Source: Acidimicrobiia bacterium
GTDB lineage: Bacteria > Acidobacteriota > Vicinamibacteria > Vicinamibacterales > UBA2999
Assembly (NCBI GenBank): GCA_016871275.1
Contig: VFZG01000004.1
Span: 1-64,000, forward strand
Length of the DNA stretch: 64,000 nt
Direction of reading: 5' to 3'
The stretch's first letter is position 1. Every line of letters begins with the position of its first letter. Under the pieces are notes generated by a model. The model was given only the letters and a program-made list of their open reading frames with translations, was not told the DNA's origin and searched no databases. This document shows, in pieces, positions 9,373 through 19,006 of this stretch. The translations under genes and the position numbers were made by a program.

Positions 9373-10557
9373 ATGGCTCGAACACTTGCGATTGTTGCCC
9401 TGACCCTGCTTGGCGGAATTCAGCTTTCCGGCCAAACCACACTCCGTTCGGCGCTCCACGACTACCGTGTCGTCACCTTTGCGGAGGGCCTGGTCCAGCC
9501 ATGGTCCATCGCGTTCCTCCCCGGCGGCGACGCCCTGATCACCGAGCGGCCCGGCCGCCTGCGCATCGTGCGCAACGGTAAGCTCCTGCCGAACCCCGTG
9601 GAGGGCGTGCCGGCGGTTGTGGCTGCCAGCCAGGGCGGGCTGCTTGAAGTCGCGCCGCACCCCAACTTCGCGGCCAACCGGCTGCTCTACCTCACCTACT
9701 CCAAGAAGATTGGAGAGCCGGCGACGCCCAAGGATCCGGCCCCCGCGACCACGGCGCTCATCCGCGGCCGGTTCGAGAACGATCGCCTCACGAACGTCGA
9801 GCAGCTGTTCCAGTCGGTGTCCGAAGGCCGCGGCCACTTCGGCGGGAAAATCGCGTTCGACAACAACGGATTCGTGTTCCTGACGCTGGGCGATCGGCAG
9901 GTGCCGCCGACGGGGAAGCTCGAGGCGCATCCCGCGCAGGACCTGACCAACCATCACGGCAAGATGATTCGACTCCACGACGATGGGCGTGTGCCGGCGG
10001 ACAATCCGTTCGTGAAGACTGCTGGCGCCAAGCCGGAAACCTGGAGCTACGGTCACCGGAACATTCAGGGACTCGCGATTCACCCGGAGTCCGGTGACGT
10101 CTGGGCCAACGAGCATGGACCGCAGGGCGGCGATGAGCTGAACCTGATCCGGCCGATGGTGAACTACGGCTGGCCGGTGATTGGCTACGGCGTCAACTAC
10201 ACCACCGGTCTGGCGATTCACACCAGCACGCATCGCGAGGGCATGGCGCAGCCGGCACAGGTGTGGGTGCCGTCGATCGGCATGTCGGGCCTGATGATCT
10301 ACACCGGCGACAAGTTCCCGAACTGGAAGGGCAACTTCTTCATGGGCGGCATGGCGGGCCAGCAGGTGGTGCGTCTCACCTACGATCCGAAGCGCGGCTT
10401 CTCACCGAACCGCGAACTGCTGGCGACCGAGATGGGTCGCATCCGCGATATCCGCCAGGGCCTCGATGGCTACATCTACCTCGTCATCGACGATCGCGAC
10501 GGCAAGCCGACGCCGGTACTGAGAATGGAGCCGGTCGAACGCCAGACGTTGAGATAG
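9373..10557 (+). CDS. PQQ-dependent sugar (aldose) dehydrogenase, exported
   Basis: 394 residues from the ATG at 9373, which gives a clean signal peptide (ALTLLGGIQLSGQ). An earlier in-frame start would overlap the divergent ligase gene. It belongs to the soluble glucose/sorbosone dehydrogenase family, a six-bladed propeller holding PQQ and Ca2+. Signature parts are WSIAFLPGGDALITERPGR, GRGHFGGK (His155 is the likely catalytic base), GHRNIQGLAIHP and NEHGPQGGDELN. It should oxidise aldoses to lactones in the periplasm and pass electrons to the respiratory chain. A bidirectional hairpin follows the gene. Confidence 0.93.
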   Translation: MARTLAIVALTLLGGIQLSGQTTLRSALHDYRVVTFAEGLVQPWSIAFLPGGDALITERPGRLRIVRNGKLLPNPVEGVPAVVAASQGGLLEVAPHPNFAANRLLYLTYSKKIGEPATPKDPAPATTALIRGRFENDRLTNVEQLFQSVSEGRGHFGGKIAFDNNGFVFLTLGDRQVPPTGKLEAHPAQDLTNHHGKMIRLHDDGRVPADNPFVKTAGAKPETWSYGHRNIQGLAIHPESGDVWANEHGPQGGDELNLIRPMVNYGWPVIGYGVNYTTGLAIHTSTHREGMAQPAQVWVPSIGMSGLMIYTGDKFPNWKGNFFMGGMAGQQVVRLTYDPKRGFSPNRELLATEMGRIRDIRQGLDGYIYLVIDDRDGKPTPVLRMEPVERQTLR

Positions 10558-10565
10558 CGGCCCTT

Positions 10566-10594
10566 CAGGCGGGCGCTCGACGAGCGTCCGCCTG
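10566..10594. terminator. Bidirectional hairpin terminator between convergent genes
   Basis: CAGGCGGGCGCTC, a three-base loop, then GAGCGTCCGCCTG make a 13-pair stem with one G-T pair. It sits between the convergent sugar dehydrogenase and D-aminoacylase genes. There is no clear T run on either side, so it may work as an attenuating hairpin rather than a classic intrinsic terminator. Confidence 0.6.
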
Positions 10595-10631
10595 GCGTTC
10601 GACGGGCGTGCAGGCCGCACGTACAACCGCG

Positions 10632-12320
10632 CTATCGCGTAACGATCTTCCCGGGTCTGGCCTGGGTGAGCTTGCCTGCGTCGACGACGGCGACGCCGTT
10701 GATCAGCACGTGCTCGATGCCCTCGGAGTGCTGGTGCGGATCGAAGAACGTGGCCTTGTCCCTGATGGTCGCGAGGTCGAAGACGACGAGATCAGCGGCG
10801 GCGCCCTCTCGTATGTATCCACGATCCGTCAGGTCCATGATGCGCGCCGGCAATGACGTGGCCGCGCGAATGGCGTGCTCGAGTGAGATGGTGCCGCGCT
10901 CGAGCGCGTAGTGGCGAATCTTGCGCGTGAAGCTGCCGTAGAAGCGGGCGTGCGTCTGCGGCCCGTCCGACGGCATGGCAATGCCTCCGTCCGTTGATGT
11001 TGCCACCCACGGCTGTTTCGCGATGGTCTCCATGTCGATCTCCGACATGGAGAATCCGCGCATGCGGGCGCCGCCGTTGCGCGTCTGGATGCCCTCCAGT
11101 TGAATCCTGATCGCGGCCTCGACCGGATCGAGCTTCCACCCTCGTGCGATTTCGGCCAGCGACTTTCCGTAGAGCGATTTGTCGGTGTACTCGTAGACGG
11201 TGATGTTTGCGGCGCCGCCCCGGCGTCGAATCTCGTGCGCGATGTCCGATCGCACGAGCTTCGCCGACGGCGGATCGCCGAGGACCCGCTTCAGCAGGTC
11301 GGCGCGGCTGGTGGGCGGCTGGTTCGGCCCGGCGCCCGGCGGCCGGGTGGCCCATGCCGGAATCAACACGGTCGATCCGTCGGTGCCGCTGGTCGGGTAG
11401 GGATACTGATCGGCCCACACATCCACGCCACGATCGCGCGCACGCTGGATCAGCGTCACCGCGGCCGCACTCGATCCCCAATAGTGCTCACCCTTGGCCT
11501 TGAGGTGAGACGCGACCACGCGCGCGCCGGTGCGCTCGCCGATGTCGATGGTCTCCTGCACGGCGTCGAGCAGCGTCGGTGGCGGCGTGGCCCCATCCTG
11601 GCTCGGCACGTACCACATGGGGTCGGTGCCTTCGCTGCGCTCGTGTGAGATGTACACGCCATTGAACGCCGGCAGCTCGCGCGCCAGCTCGACGACTTCG
11701 TCGGTGGTGCTCCAGCGGCCGGGTTCGTACTCGAGGCCTGCCGATAGCCCGACGGCGCCTTCCTGCAACGCCTGCTTGACCAGCGCCCGCATCTTCGTGA
11801 CTTCGTCCGGCCTCGCCGGCCGCCGCACATCGTCTCCCATGATTCGCCGCCGCACGGTGCCGTGCCCGACGAGCAACATCGCGTTGGGACCAATGCCGTT
11901 CTTCTCGAGCTGGGCGCGCTGGTCCGCAATCGGCCACACCGAGCGGCCATCCTGGTTCACCACCACCGTGGTAATGCCCTGCGACACGAGATTGGGCGCC
12001 GATCGCCTCACCGGATCCGGATCGCGAAACCCGCCTCGCGGACCGGAGCCATCGTCTGCATGTGAATGAATGTCGATAAACCCGGGCGAGACGTACTTGC
12101 CCGTTGCGTCGATGACGCGCGCTGCCTGCGCGTCGGCGAGCTTGCCGACAGCGACAATGCGTCCGTTCTGCACGGCAACGTCGGCAGGGAACCACGGATT
12201 GCCCGAACCGTCGAAGACGCGCCCGTTCCTGATCAGCAGGTCGTATCGCTGCGCAGACTGTGCGCCGACGATTGCAACCAGGGCCGACACCGCAACGAAC
12301 AGGGCAACAAGCTTCTTCAT
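10632..12320 (-). CDS. Exported N-acyl-D-amino-acid deacylase (D-aminoacylase)
   Basis: 562 residues in the amidohydrolase superfamily. The start chosen is the ATG at 12320 (MKKLVALFVAVSALV, a signal peptide cut near residue 22); another ATG three codons upstream is possible. Sequence upstream of that is a dispersed repeat, so a longer reading is unlikely. The N-terminal beta sandwich (LIRNGRVFDGSGNP) is followed by the metal site GFIDIHSHADDG (HxH), SHLKAKGEHYWG, and C-terminal SDGPQTHARFYG and DLVVFD segments typical of D-aminoacylases. It probably removes acyl groups from N-acyl-D-amino acids, for example from cell-wall debris. Confidence 0.9.
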   Translation of the reverse strand: MKKLVALFVAVSALVAIVGAQSAQRYDLLIRNGRVFDGSGNPWFPADVAVQNGRIVAVGKLADAQAARVIDATGKYVSPGFIDIHSHADDGSGPRGGFRDPDPVRRSAPNLVSQGITTVVVNQDGRSVWPIADQRAQLEKNGIGPNAMLLVGHGTVRRRIMGDDVRRPARPDEVTKMRALVKQALQEGAVGLSAGLEYEPGRWSTTDEVVELARELPAFNGVYISHERSEGTDPMWYVPSQDGATPPPTLLDAVQETIDIGERTGARVVASHLKAKGEHYWGSSAAAVTLIQRARDRGVDVWADQYPYPTSGTDGSTVLIPAWATRPPGAGPNQPPTSRADLLKRVLGDPPSAKLVRSDIAHEIRRRGGAANITVYEYTDKSLYGKSLAEIARGWKLDPVEAAIRIQLEGIQTRNGGARMRGFSMSEIDMETIAKQPWVATSTDGGIAMPSDGPQTHARFYGSFTRKIRHYALERGTISLEHAIRAATSLPARIMDLTDRGYIREGAAADLVVFDLATIRDKATFFDPHQHSEGIEHVLINGVAVVDAGKLTQARPGKIVTR

Positions 12321-12333
12321 GCGGGCCATTCTA

Positions 12334-12459
12334 AGGCGATCCACAGATGCCACAGTGAACACAGATTGCCGAGCGGCGCTCGGCGCGCTTCGCGGCATGG
12401 CCGTCGGCGCCGCTTCAGCGTCCGGAATCGGTGGAATCCGTGAAATCTGCGGATCGCCT
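12334..12459. repeat. Imperfect inverted-repeat element, arms of 34 bases
   Basis: Arm 1 (12334-12367, beginning AGGCGATCCACAGATG) and arm 2 (12426-12459, ending CTGCGGATCGCCT) match at 25 of 34 positions as an inverted repeat around a 58-base centre. The wording (CCACAGATG, GAATCCGTGAAATCTG) resembles dispersed repeats that I recall from Acidobacteriota genomes. The right arm supplies the last codons of the APC permease gene, and the whole lies between that gene and the D-aminoacylase gene. Confidence 0.6.
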
Positions 12460-13695
12460 TCTGCGGACGGCGTAGGCAATCGATCCGACCACAATGCACA
12501 CACCGAAGCCTAACCACTCGTCGAGCGTGAGGCCGGTGAGCAGCCAGACGATCACAAGGCACGCAAGCGCAGGAATAGCCGGTGATTGTCCCAGCTTCCA
12601 GGCGGCGATCGCGCAACCCAGATAGAGGGCGAGGGCCGCGACATTGGCGAGGATGGCCAGCGTCTCGAACGTGCCGGTGATGGCCAGCACGAGCGCGAAG
12701 ATCGACTGCACGATGATGGCGGGTTGCGGCGATCGCGACACCGGGTCCACGATGGCCAGCGCCGACGGCAGGTAGCCGTCTCGGGCCATGGCGTAGACAA
12801 GGCGCGGCACGGACAGCGTCATTCCACCGAGGTAGCCGAACATCGAAATCGAGGCGCCCACCAGCAGCAGCGATCGCGCCCAGCCGCCGAACGCCGCCCC
12901 CGCCGCTTCGGCGAGCGGTGCGGTGGTGGATTGCGCCAGGCCGCTTCCCAGAATGCCCTGCGCCACCATTTGCAGCAGGATGTAGAGCAGCGTGATGCCG
13001 ACCATCGCCAGCGCGATGGCGCGAGGTACGGTTCGCGCGCTGTCGCGCACTTCGCCGCTCGGGATCAGCGCGGTCTCAATGCCGGCAAACGCAAAGATCA
13101 GCAGCAGTGACGTCCGCGCGATGTCACCGGCGGGTGGGACGGTCGTGACACTGAGGTTGTCGCCGTTCATGAAGAACAGGCCGCCGACCGCGATCAGCAG
13201 CAGCGGCGCCAGCTTGGCGACTGTGGCGATGGTGTTGAGTTGCACACCGAGCGTTACACCGCGAAGGTTGATCAGCGTCCAGAACACGAACGTGCCGATC
13301 AGCACGACGCCGTTCATCCCAGGCGCGGCCAGCGACGGAATCAGCAGGCCGAGACTGGCCGCGAACACCGTGGCTACGGCCGCGGTGGCAAACGCGCCCA
13401 GCATCCACAGCATCAGGCCGGCGATGAATCCGGCGTACGGTCCGAGCGTGACGCCGACGTAGGCATACGGCCCACCGGTCAGCGTGACGCGCTTGCCGGC
13501 GCCGGCGATGCACATCACGATCAGGCCCATCGCGACCGCGCACACCAGATACGCAATGGGCGCTGCCGGACCGAGCGATGCGGCGACGCTGGAGGGCAGG
13601 CGGAAGATGCCGCCGCCGATGGTGATGTTGATGATGCCCGCCGCCAGGCCAAAGGTGCCGATGGCCCGCGTCAGCGATTCCCGTTCGGAATGCAT
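12415..13695 (-). CDS. APC superfamily amino acid permease
   Basis: 426 residues with about 12 hydrophobic segments. The N-terminus (TFGLAAGIINITIGGGIFRL) carries the GxxIGxGIF-type unwound helix motif that binds the amino acid backbone. The start is the ATG at 13695; the GTG of kynB lies only 19 bases away on the other strand. The last 15 or so residues (SADFTDSTDSGR) come from a dispersed repeat and are probably not original. The divergent arrangement with kynB-kynU hints at an aromatic amino acid or kynurenine substrate, but this is inference only. Confidence 0.85.
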   Translation of the reverse strand: MHSERESLTRAIGTFGLAAGIINITIGGGIFRLPSSVAASLGPAAPIAYLVCAVAMGLIVMCIAGAGKRVTLTGGPYAYVGVTLGPYAGFIAGLMLWMLGAFATAAVATVFAASLGLLIPSLAAPGMNGVVLIGTFVFWTLINLRGVTLGVQLNTIATVAKLAPLLLIAVGGLFFMNGDNLSVTTVPPAGDIARTSLLLIFAFAGIETALIPSGEVRDSARTVPRAIALAMVGITLLYILLQMVAQGILGSGLAQSTTAPLAEAAGAAFGGWARSLLLVGASISMFGYLGGMTLSVPRLVYAMARDGYLPSALAIVDPVSRSPQPAIIVQSIFALVLAITGTFETLAILANVAALALYLGCAIAAWKLGQSPAIPALACLVIVWLLTGLTLDEWLGFGVCIVVGSIAYAVRRRRSADFTDSTDSGR

Positions 13696-13714
13696 CCGCG
13701 CTATTGTGTGCTGA

Positions 13715-14344
13715 GTGACGCCACGTCTTTGGGATATTTCGCCGCCGCTCTCGCCGGACACGCCGGCGTTTCCCGGCGACACCACCTACCAGCAACGCTG
13801 GACGGCTGAGATTGGGCCGGGGTGTCCGGTCAACGTCAGTGCCATCACCTTGTCACCGCACCTGGGCGCGCACGCCGATGCGCCGCTGCACTACGGCCGC
13901 AACGCCGCCGCGATTGGCGCCGTCACCCTCGAACCGTTCCTGGGACGTTGTCGCGTGATTCACGCGATTGGCAGGAAGCCGCTGATCCGGCGATCCGATC
14001 TCGAGCATGCGGTCACGAACGTGCCGCCCAGGGTTCTGGTGAGAACGTGCCTCAAGGCGCCGACGAGGTGGGATGCCGGCTTTGCGGCGTTTGCCCCGGA
14101 CACCATTGCCTGGCTGGCATCGCTGGGCGTGAAGCTGGTTGGCATTGATGCGGCGTCAGTCGATCCGGCCGACAGCAAGACGCTCGACAGCCATCAGCAA
14201 TTGCTGGCGCACGATGTGCGCGTGCTCGAAAACCTGGTGCTGGACGAGGTCGATCCCGGCGACTATGAGTTGATCGCCCTGCCGTTGAAGCTCACCCAGG
14301 CGTGCGCGTCGCCGGTGCGCGCCGTGCTGCGGTCGTTGCCATGA
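13715..14344 (+). CDS. kynB: Kynurenine formamidase (cyclase family)
   Basis: 209 residues starting with GTG. It hydrolyses N-formylkynurenine to kynurenine in tryptophan breakdown. The cyclase-family metal signature HxxxHxD is visible as His49, His53 and Asp55 in PHLGAHADAPLHY, and the start WDISPPLSPDTPAFPGDT is typical of bacterial KynB. The stop overlaps the ATG of kynU by four bases (ATGA), so the two are translationally coupled. No tryptophan dioxygenase gene (kynA) is in the window. Confidence 0.92.
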   Translation: MTPRLWDISPPLSPDTPAFPGDTTYQQRWTAEIGPGCPVNVSAITLSPHLGAHADAPLHYGRNAAAIGAVTLEPFLGRCRVIHAIGRKPLIRRSDLEHAVTNVPPRVLVRTCLKAPTRWDAGFAAFAPDTIAWLASLGVKLVGIDAASVDPADSKTLDSHQQLLAHDVRVLENLVLDEVDPGDYELIALPLKLTQACASPVRAVLRSLP

Positions 14345-15615
14345 TCACGCGCGAGGACTGCATCCGCCAGGACTCGGGCGATTCGCTGGCGCCGCTCCGC
14401 GCGCTGTTTGCGCTGGAAGGCGCCGACGCGGAGGGGGTCATCTACCTGGATGGCAATTCGCTGGGCGTCCTGCCGCGAGCCGCCGCCAGGAGGATTGGCG
14501 AGGTGGTTGAAGGGGAGTGGGGCCGTGGGCTGATTCGCAGCTGGAACACCGCCGGCTGGATCACGTTGTCACAGCGAATCGGCGACAAGCTGGCCGCGCT
14601 GATTGGCGCGGGCTCCGGCGAAGTGATGGTGGCCGACTCCACCTCGGTCAACCTGTTCAAGGCGCTCAACGCCGCTCGCTTCGTGATGACGCCAGGCAGG
14701 ACACGGCTCATCTCTGAGGTCACGAACTTTCCGACGGATCTCTACATTGCGGAGACGTTCGCGCGAGAGCACGGGCTCGAATTGGTGCTCGTCGAACAAT
14801 CCGGCATTGCCGCCCACCTCGACGATCGCGCCGCCATCCTGATGCTGACCCACGTCAACTACCGGACCGGGTTCATGCACGCGATGACGGAGGTGACTCG
14901 CGCGGCACACAACGCCGGCGCCGTGGTGATCTGGGATCTCGCGCATTCGGCCGGCGCGGTGCCCGTGAACCTGCGCGAGGCCGGCGCCGACTTCGCGGTT
15001 GGGTGCGGCTACAAGTATCTCAACGGCGGACCCGGTGCGCCGGCCTTCATCTGGGCGCATCCCTCACATCTGACGGCGATGGATCGGGAAGACTGGCGCC
15101 AGCCGCTCTCGGGTTGGCTCGGACACGCCGCCCCGTTTGACTTCACACCCCACTACCGGCCGGCACGCGGCATCGCCAGGTTCATTTGCGGCACCCCGCC
15201 GGTGATTGCCACCGCCGCGCTCGAATGCGGAGTGGACACCGTGCTGGCGGCGGGCGCGCACGGCGGCATGACGGCAATTCGGCAGAAATCCGTGGCGCTG
15301 ACGGACCTCTTCATGCAGTTGATCGACCAGCGCTGTGCCGCACACGGCTTTACCATCGTCACGCCGCGCGAGGCGGACCGCCGCGGCAGCCAGGCGTCGA
15401 TTGCGCACCCCCACGCCGGCTACGCGATCACGCAGGCGCTGATCGCCCGTGGCGTAATTGGCGACTTCCGCGCCCCCGACATCCTTCGGTTCGGCTTTAC
15501 GCCGCTCTACACGCGCTTCGCCGACGTCTGGGACGCCGTCGATCGCCTGGCCGCGGTGATGACGTCGGGCGAGTGGCGCGATCCGCGTTACGCGATCCGG
15601 GCCACGGTGACCTGA
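14341..15615 (+). CDS. kynU: Kynureninase
   Basis: 424 residues, the usual size for this PLP enzyme, which cleaves kynurenine to anthranilate and alanine. Visible features are YLDGNSLGVLPR near residue 40, IWDLAHSAGAVPVNL with the PLP-pocket aspartate, and the Schiff-base lysine Lys225 in CGYKYLNGGPGAPAF. The ATG at 14341 overlaps the kynB stop; an earlier in-frame start lies inside kynB and is not needed. A sodium symporter gene begins about 20 bases downstream, suggesting a kynB-kynU-transporter operon. Confidence 0.95.
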   Translation: MITREDCIRQDSGDSLAPLRALFALEGADAEGVIYLDGNSLGVLPRAAARRIGEVVEGEWGRGLIRSWNTAGWITLSQRIGDKLAALIGAGSGEVMVADSTSVNLFKALNAARFVMTPGRTRLISEVTNFPTDLYIAETFAREHGLELVLVEQSGIAAHLDDRAAILMLTHVNYRTGFMHAMTEVTRAAHNAGAVVIWDLAHSAGAVPVNLREAGADFAVGCGYKYLNGGPGAPAFIWAHPSHLTAMDREDWRQPLSGWLGHAAPFDFTPHYRPARGIARFICGTPPVIATAALECGVDTVLAAGAHGGMTAIRQKSVALTDLFMQLIDQRCAAHGFTIVTPREADRRGSQASIAHPHAGYAITQALIARGVIGDFRAPDILRFGFTPLYTRFADVWDAVDRLAAVMTSGEWRDPRYAIRATVT

Positions 15616-15636
15616 TCGCTGTGGTAGGGTGTGGTC

Positions 15637-17442
15637 GTGTCGCTGACCACCCTCGACTGGATCATCATCGCGTTGTCGTTGCTGGTGTGCTTCGTGCCGG
15701 CCTTGTTTTTCGGCCGGCGCGCCAGTAAGGACACGTCGGAGTTCTTCGCATCGGGACGGGCGGTGCCATGGTGGCTGGCCGGCCTGTCGATGGTCGCGAC
15801 CACGTTCAGCAGCGACACCCCCAACCTCGTCACCGACATCGTCAGGCGCGACGGCGTTGCCGGCAACTGGGTGTGGTGGGCGTTCGTGCTCACCGGCATG
15901 TCGACGGTGTTCTTCTACGCGCGCCTGTGGCGGCGATCCGGCGTGCTCACCGATCTCGAGTTTTACGAGATTCGATATTCGGGGAAGCCGGCGTCGCTGG
16001 TGCGCGGCTTCCGCGCGCTCTACCTGGGTCTCTTTTACAACTGCATGATCATGGCCATCGTCAACCTGGCGGCGGTGAAGATTGCCGGCATCCTGTTCGG
16101 TCTGGATCGGTGGCAGACCCTGTTGATGGTGGGTTCACTCAACGCCGTGTTCGCGACCTACGCCGGTCTGTGGGGCGTGCTGGTCATCGACATGATTCAG
16201 TTCTTCATCAAGATGTCGGCCGTGATTGCCGCGGCCTACTTCGCGGTGATGGCGCCCCAGGTCGGCGGCCTCACGGGCCTGATGGACAAGCTGGCTGAAC
16301 GCCGCGGCCCGGGCGGGCTCGATTACACCAGCCTGCTGCCGGACTTCAGCAACAACTGGGAGCTCGCCGTCGCCGTCTTCATCATGCCGATTGCGGTGCA
16401 GTGGTGGGCGGTGTGGTATCCCGGTTCGGAGCCTGGCGGCGGCAGCTACATCGCACAGCGCATGCTGGCGTCGAAGACCGAGAAGGATGCGTTGCGCAGC
16501 GTGCTGTTCTTCAACATTGCGCACTACGTGCTGCGGCCCTGGCCGTGGATCCTGGTCGGCCTCGCCTCGCTGATCGTCTACCCGGAGCTGTCGGACATCC
16601 AGAAGGCGTTCCCAGGCCTGGATCCGACGCTGCTTGGCCACGACATTGCCTATCCTGCGATGTTGCGATTCCTGCCCGCCGGCTTCGCGGGTCTGATGGT
16701 CGGCGGTTTGATCGCGGCGAATTCATCGACCATCCTCACGCACCTCAACTGGGGCGCGTCGTACCTGGTGCACGACTTTTATCGCCGTTTCATCCGCAGC
16801 GACGCGGGCGAACAGCACTACGTGCAGGTCGGCCGGCTGGTCACCGTCGGCTTGTTCCTGGCGTCATCCGCCATGGTCTACCTGATGGACACGGCCCGAG
16901 ATGCGTTCGGTGTCATCCTCCAGATTGGCGCTGGTACCGGGTTGCTGTACCTGGTCCGGTGGTTCTGGTGGCGGGTGAATGCGTGGTGCGAGATCGTTGC
17001 GATGACCAGCTCGCTGCTGGTCTCGATTGCGCTGCTGATTGCAGCACGGAGCGGCGCGGGCGTCAGCGCGCATGCCGGGCTGTTGATCACCGTGATCGTG
17101 ACCACGATCTGCTGGCTGGCCGCGGCGTATCTGGCGCCGCCGACCGATCGCGCAACGCTCATCGCGTTCTATCGCCGCGTCAGGCCGGTTGGCCCTGGAT
17201 GGGAGCCGATTCGACGTGAGGCCGGTGACCTGCCTGCCTCCACCGAGGAGAACATTCCGATGGCTCTGGTTGGCTGGTGTGCCGGCTGCCTCAGCGTGTG
17301 GTCGGCGTTGTTCACGATCGGCACGCTGCTGTATGGCCGCACCACCGAAGGCCTGTTGCTGGGTGCGGTATTCGTCGTCAGCTCCATCACGCTCGCGTGG
17401 GCCATGCGTAATGTGTGGCCCGAAAACAGTGTCAGTCGGTAG
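15637..17442 (+). CDS. Sodium:solute symporter (SSS/SLC5 family)
   Basis: 601 residues with about 13 membrane helices. The opening SLTTLDWIIIALSLLV, the FFASGRAVPWWLAGLSMVATTFSSDT region (typical SSF helix 2 and its following loop) and the NSSTILTHLNWGASYLVHDFY stretch identify the family. Two GTG codons (15631 and 15637) are possible starts; the second has better spacing to an upstream AGGG. It directly follows kynU on the same strand and may import a substrate for that pathway. The 3' end overlaps the next, convergent symporter gene by 11 bases. Confidence 0.87.
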   Translation: MSLTTLDWIIIALSLLVCFVPALFFGRRASKDTSEFFASGRAVPWWLAGLSMVATTFSSDTPNLVTDIVRRDGVAGNWVWWAFVLTGMSTVFFYARLWRRSGVLTDLEFYEIRYSGKPASLVRGFRALYLGLFYNCMIMAIVNLAAVKIAGILFGLDRWQTLLMVGSLNAVFATYAGLWGVLVIDMIQFFIKMSAVIAAAYFAVMAPQVGGLTGLMDKLAERRGPGGLDYTSLLPDFSNNWELAVAVFIMPIAVQWWAVWYPGSEPGGGSYIAQRMLASKTEKDALRSVLFFNIAHYVLRPWPWILVGLASLIVYPELSDIQKAFPGLDPTLLGHDIAYPAMLRFLPAGFAGLMVGGLIAANSSTILTHLNWGASYLVHDFYRRFIRSDAGEQHYVQVGRLVTVGLFLASSAMVYLMDTARDAFGVILQIGAGTGLLYLVRWFWWRVNAWCEIVAMTSSLLVSIALLIAARSGAGVSAHAGLLITVIVTTICWLAAAYLAPPTDRATLIAFYRRVRPVGPGWEPIRREAGDLPASTEENIPMALVGWCAGCLSVWSALFTIGTLLYGRTTEGLLLGAVFVVSSITLAWAMRNVWPENSVSR

Positions 17443-18970
17443 CGCGCGACATCACACCGCGCCAGGTCTGCCCTTGGACTTCCGCTGAGGGCGGCGCCGT
17501 GACCAACGACACCGCGTAGCCGACGACAACCGTGGCCACCAGCCCGAACGTCGACGGCCAGAAAAAGCTCAGCGAGCTGTGGAACGCCACAAGGTAAGAC
17601 GACAGCGCGCCGACCAGCCCGCCGGTGAGCGCCGCGGTGCTGGCGCTGCGCGGGCTGAACATGGCCAGCAGGAATATTCCGAACAGTGGTCCGGCAAACG
17701 AGTCGGTGACCTTCTTGTTGATCTCGAGCAGCGAGCCAAGGCCCTCGACGTTGCAGGCCAGCGTCGTGCCAATCACACCCATCACGATCGTCGCGATGCG
17801 CAATGCCCGCACCTGCTCGGGACCATCGCCGGCGGGCTTGCTGTCCAGGCGCTGAAGCCGGCGCCTCTTGATGAGCCGGTTGTAGAGATCGACCACCAGC
17901 ACCGAACTGCCGGAGTGAATGGCCGCATCCACACTCGAGAGTGACGCGGCGAGGATGGCAGCGTTGACCAGGCCAACGGCGCCGGCCGGGAAGACCTGCG
18001 TCATGAAATACGGCAACAGGCGATCCGACGACAGGCCTTCGGGCGCAGGCGTGCGCTGGAAGTACGCAAACAGCGCCAGGCCCACGAACGTCAGACCGAG
18101 CATCCACAACGCATCGCCGGCCGCATTGACGATGAACGCGTGGCGCGCATCTGCGGTGGTCCTGGTGCTCTGCACTCGCAGCGCCATGGTCTGATCGGTG
18201 GTGTACTGCGCCATGCGCCCGATGATGACCGCGCACATCAGCGCCGGCACCGTCATTGGCTGCTGGAGGAAGCCGGCGACGCCACCCCCGATTGGCACCC
18301 AGAGATCCGTCTTGCCGGCGGCTTGAGCCACCTGCCAGATTTCGCTGACGCCGCCCGGCGCGCTGCCGGCGACGATCCACACCGTGGCGCCGAGGCCGCC
18401 GAACATCACGGTGAACTGGATCACGTCGTTCCAGATCACCGCCTGAATGCCGCCGAGCATGGTGTAGAGCGTCACCAGCACTCCGGCGATGACGATCATC
18501 ACGGTCAGATCGATCGCCCCGCCCGACGCCGCGTGAATGGCCAGGCACGGCACGTACAGGGCGGTGGCCATCCAGCCCACCCGCCAGGCGATGAAGATCA
18601 CTGCCGCCAGCGTTCGGACCCGCACGTCGAAGCGATCCTCGAGATACTCGTAGATCGAATACACGTTCAGCCGGCGGAAGAACGGGAACGCGACGTACGC
18701 CACCCACGGGTAGATGACGAACCACGACAGCGTGCCGAGCGCCAGCACCAGCCCGAACTGGATCGTGGCCGACGGCTGCGTCAGGTAATCGATGCCGCTG
18801 TTGAGCGCCGCCATCAGCGACAGGCCCACCGGCAGCCACGAGATCGTGCCGCCACCGATCAGAAACGCATCGAGGCTGGTCTGCTGCCGGGAGAAGTACG
18901 CACCGATGCCCGCCAGCAACAGCAGGTAACCGACAATAATGATGAGGTCGAGGGAGGAGAGCGTGGCCAT
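17432..18970 (-). CDS. Sodium:solute symporter (SSS family), second copy
   Basis: 512 residues, about 13 membrane helices, beginning LSSLDLIIIVGYLLLLAG. The FLIGGGTISWLPVGLSLMAA and LAASLSSVDAAIHSGSSV segments fit the sodium/glucose and sodium/pantothenate cotransporter pattern. It differs clearly from the neighbouring symporter, so this is not a recent tandem duplication. The substrate is unknown. It is divergent from mutM, with 36 bases between starts. Confidence 0.87.
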   Translation of the reverse strand: MATLSSLDLIIIVGYLLLLAGIGAYFSRQQTSLDAFLIGGGTISWLPVGLSLMAALNSGIDYLTQPSATIQFGLVLALGTLSWFVIYPWVAYVAFPFFRRLNVYSIYEYLEDRFDVRVRTLAAVIFIAWRVGWMATALYVPCLAIHAASGGAIDLTVMIVIAGVLVTLYTMLGGIQAVIWNDVIQFTVMFGGLGATVWIVAGSAPGGVSEIWQVAQAAGKTDLWVPIGGGVAGFLQQPMTVPALMCAVIIGRMAQYTTDQTMALRVQSTRTTADARHAFIVNAAGDALWMLGLTFVGLALFAYFQRTPAPEGLSSDRLLPYFMTQVFPAGAVGLVNAAILAASLSSVDAAIHSGSSVLVVDLYNRLIKRRRLQRLDSKPAGDGPEQVRALRIATIVMGVIGTTLACNVEGLGSLLEINKKVTDSFAGPLFGIFLLAMFSPRSASTAALTGGLVGALSSYLVAFHSSLSFFWPSTFGLVATVVVGYAVSLVTAPPSAEVQGQTWRGVMSRATD

Positions 18971-19006
18971 CCGGCCCCGACATCATAAACGTGATAGGAA
19001 AGCGAC

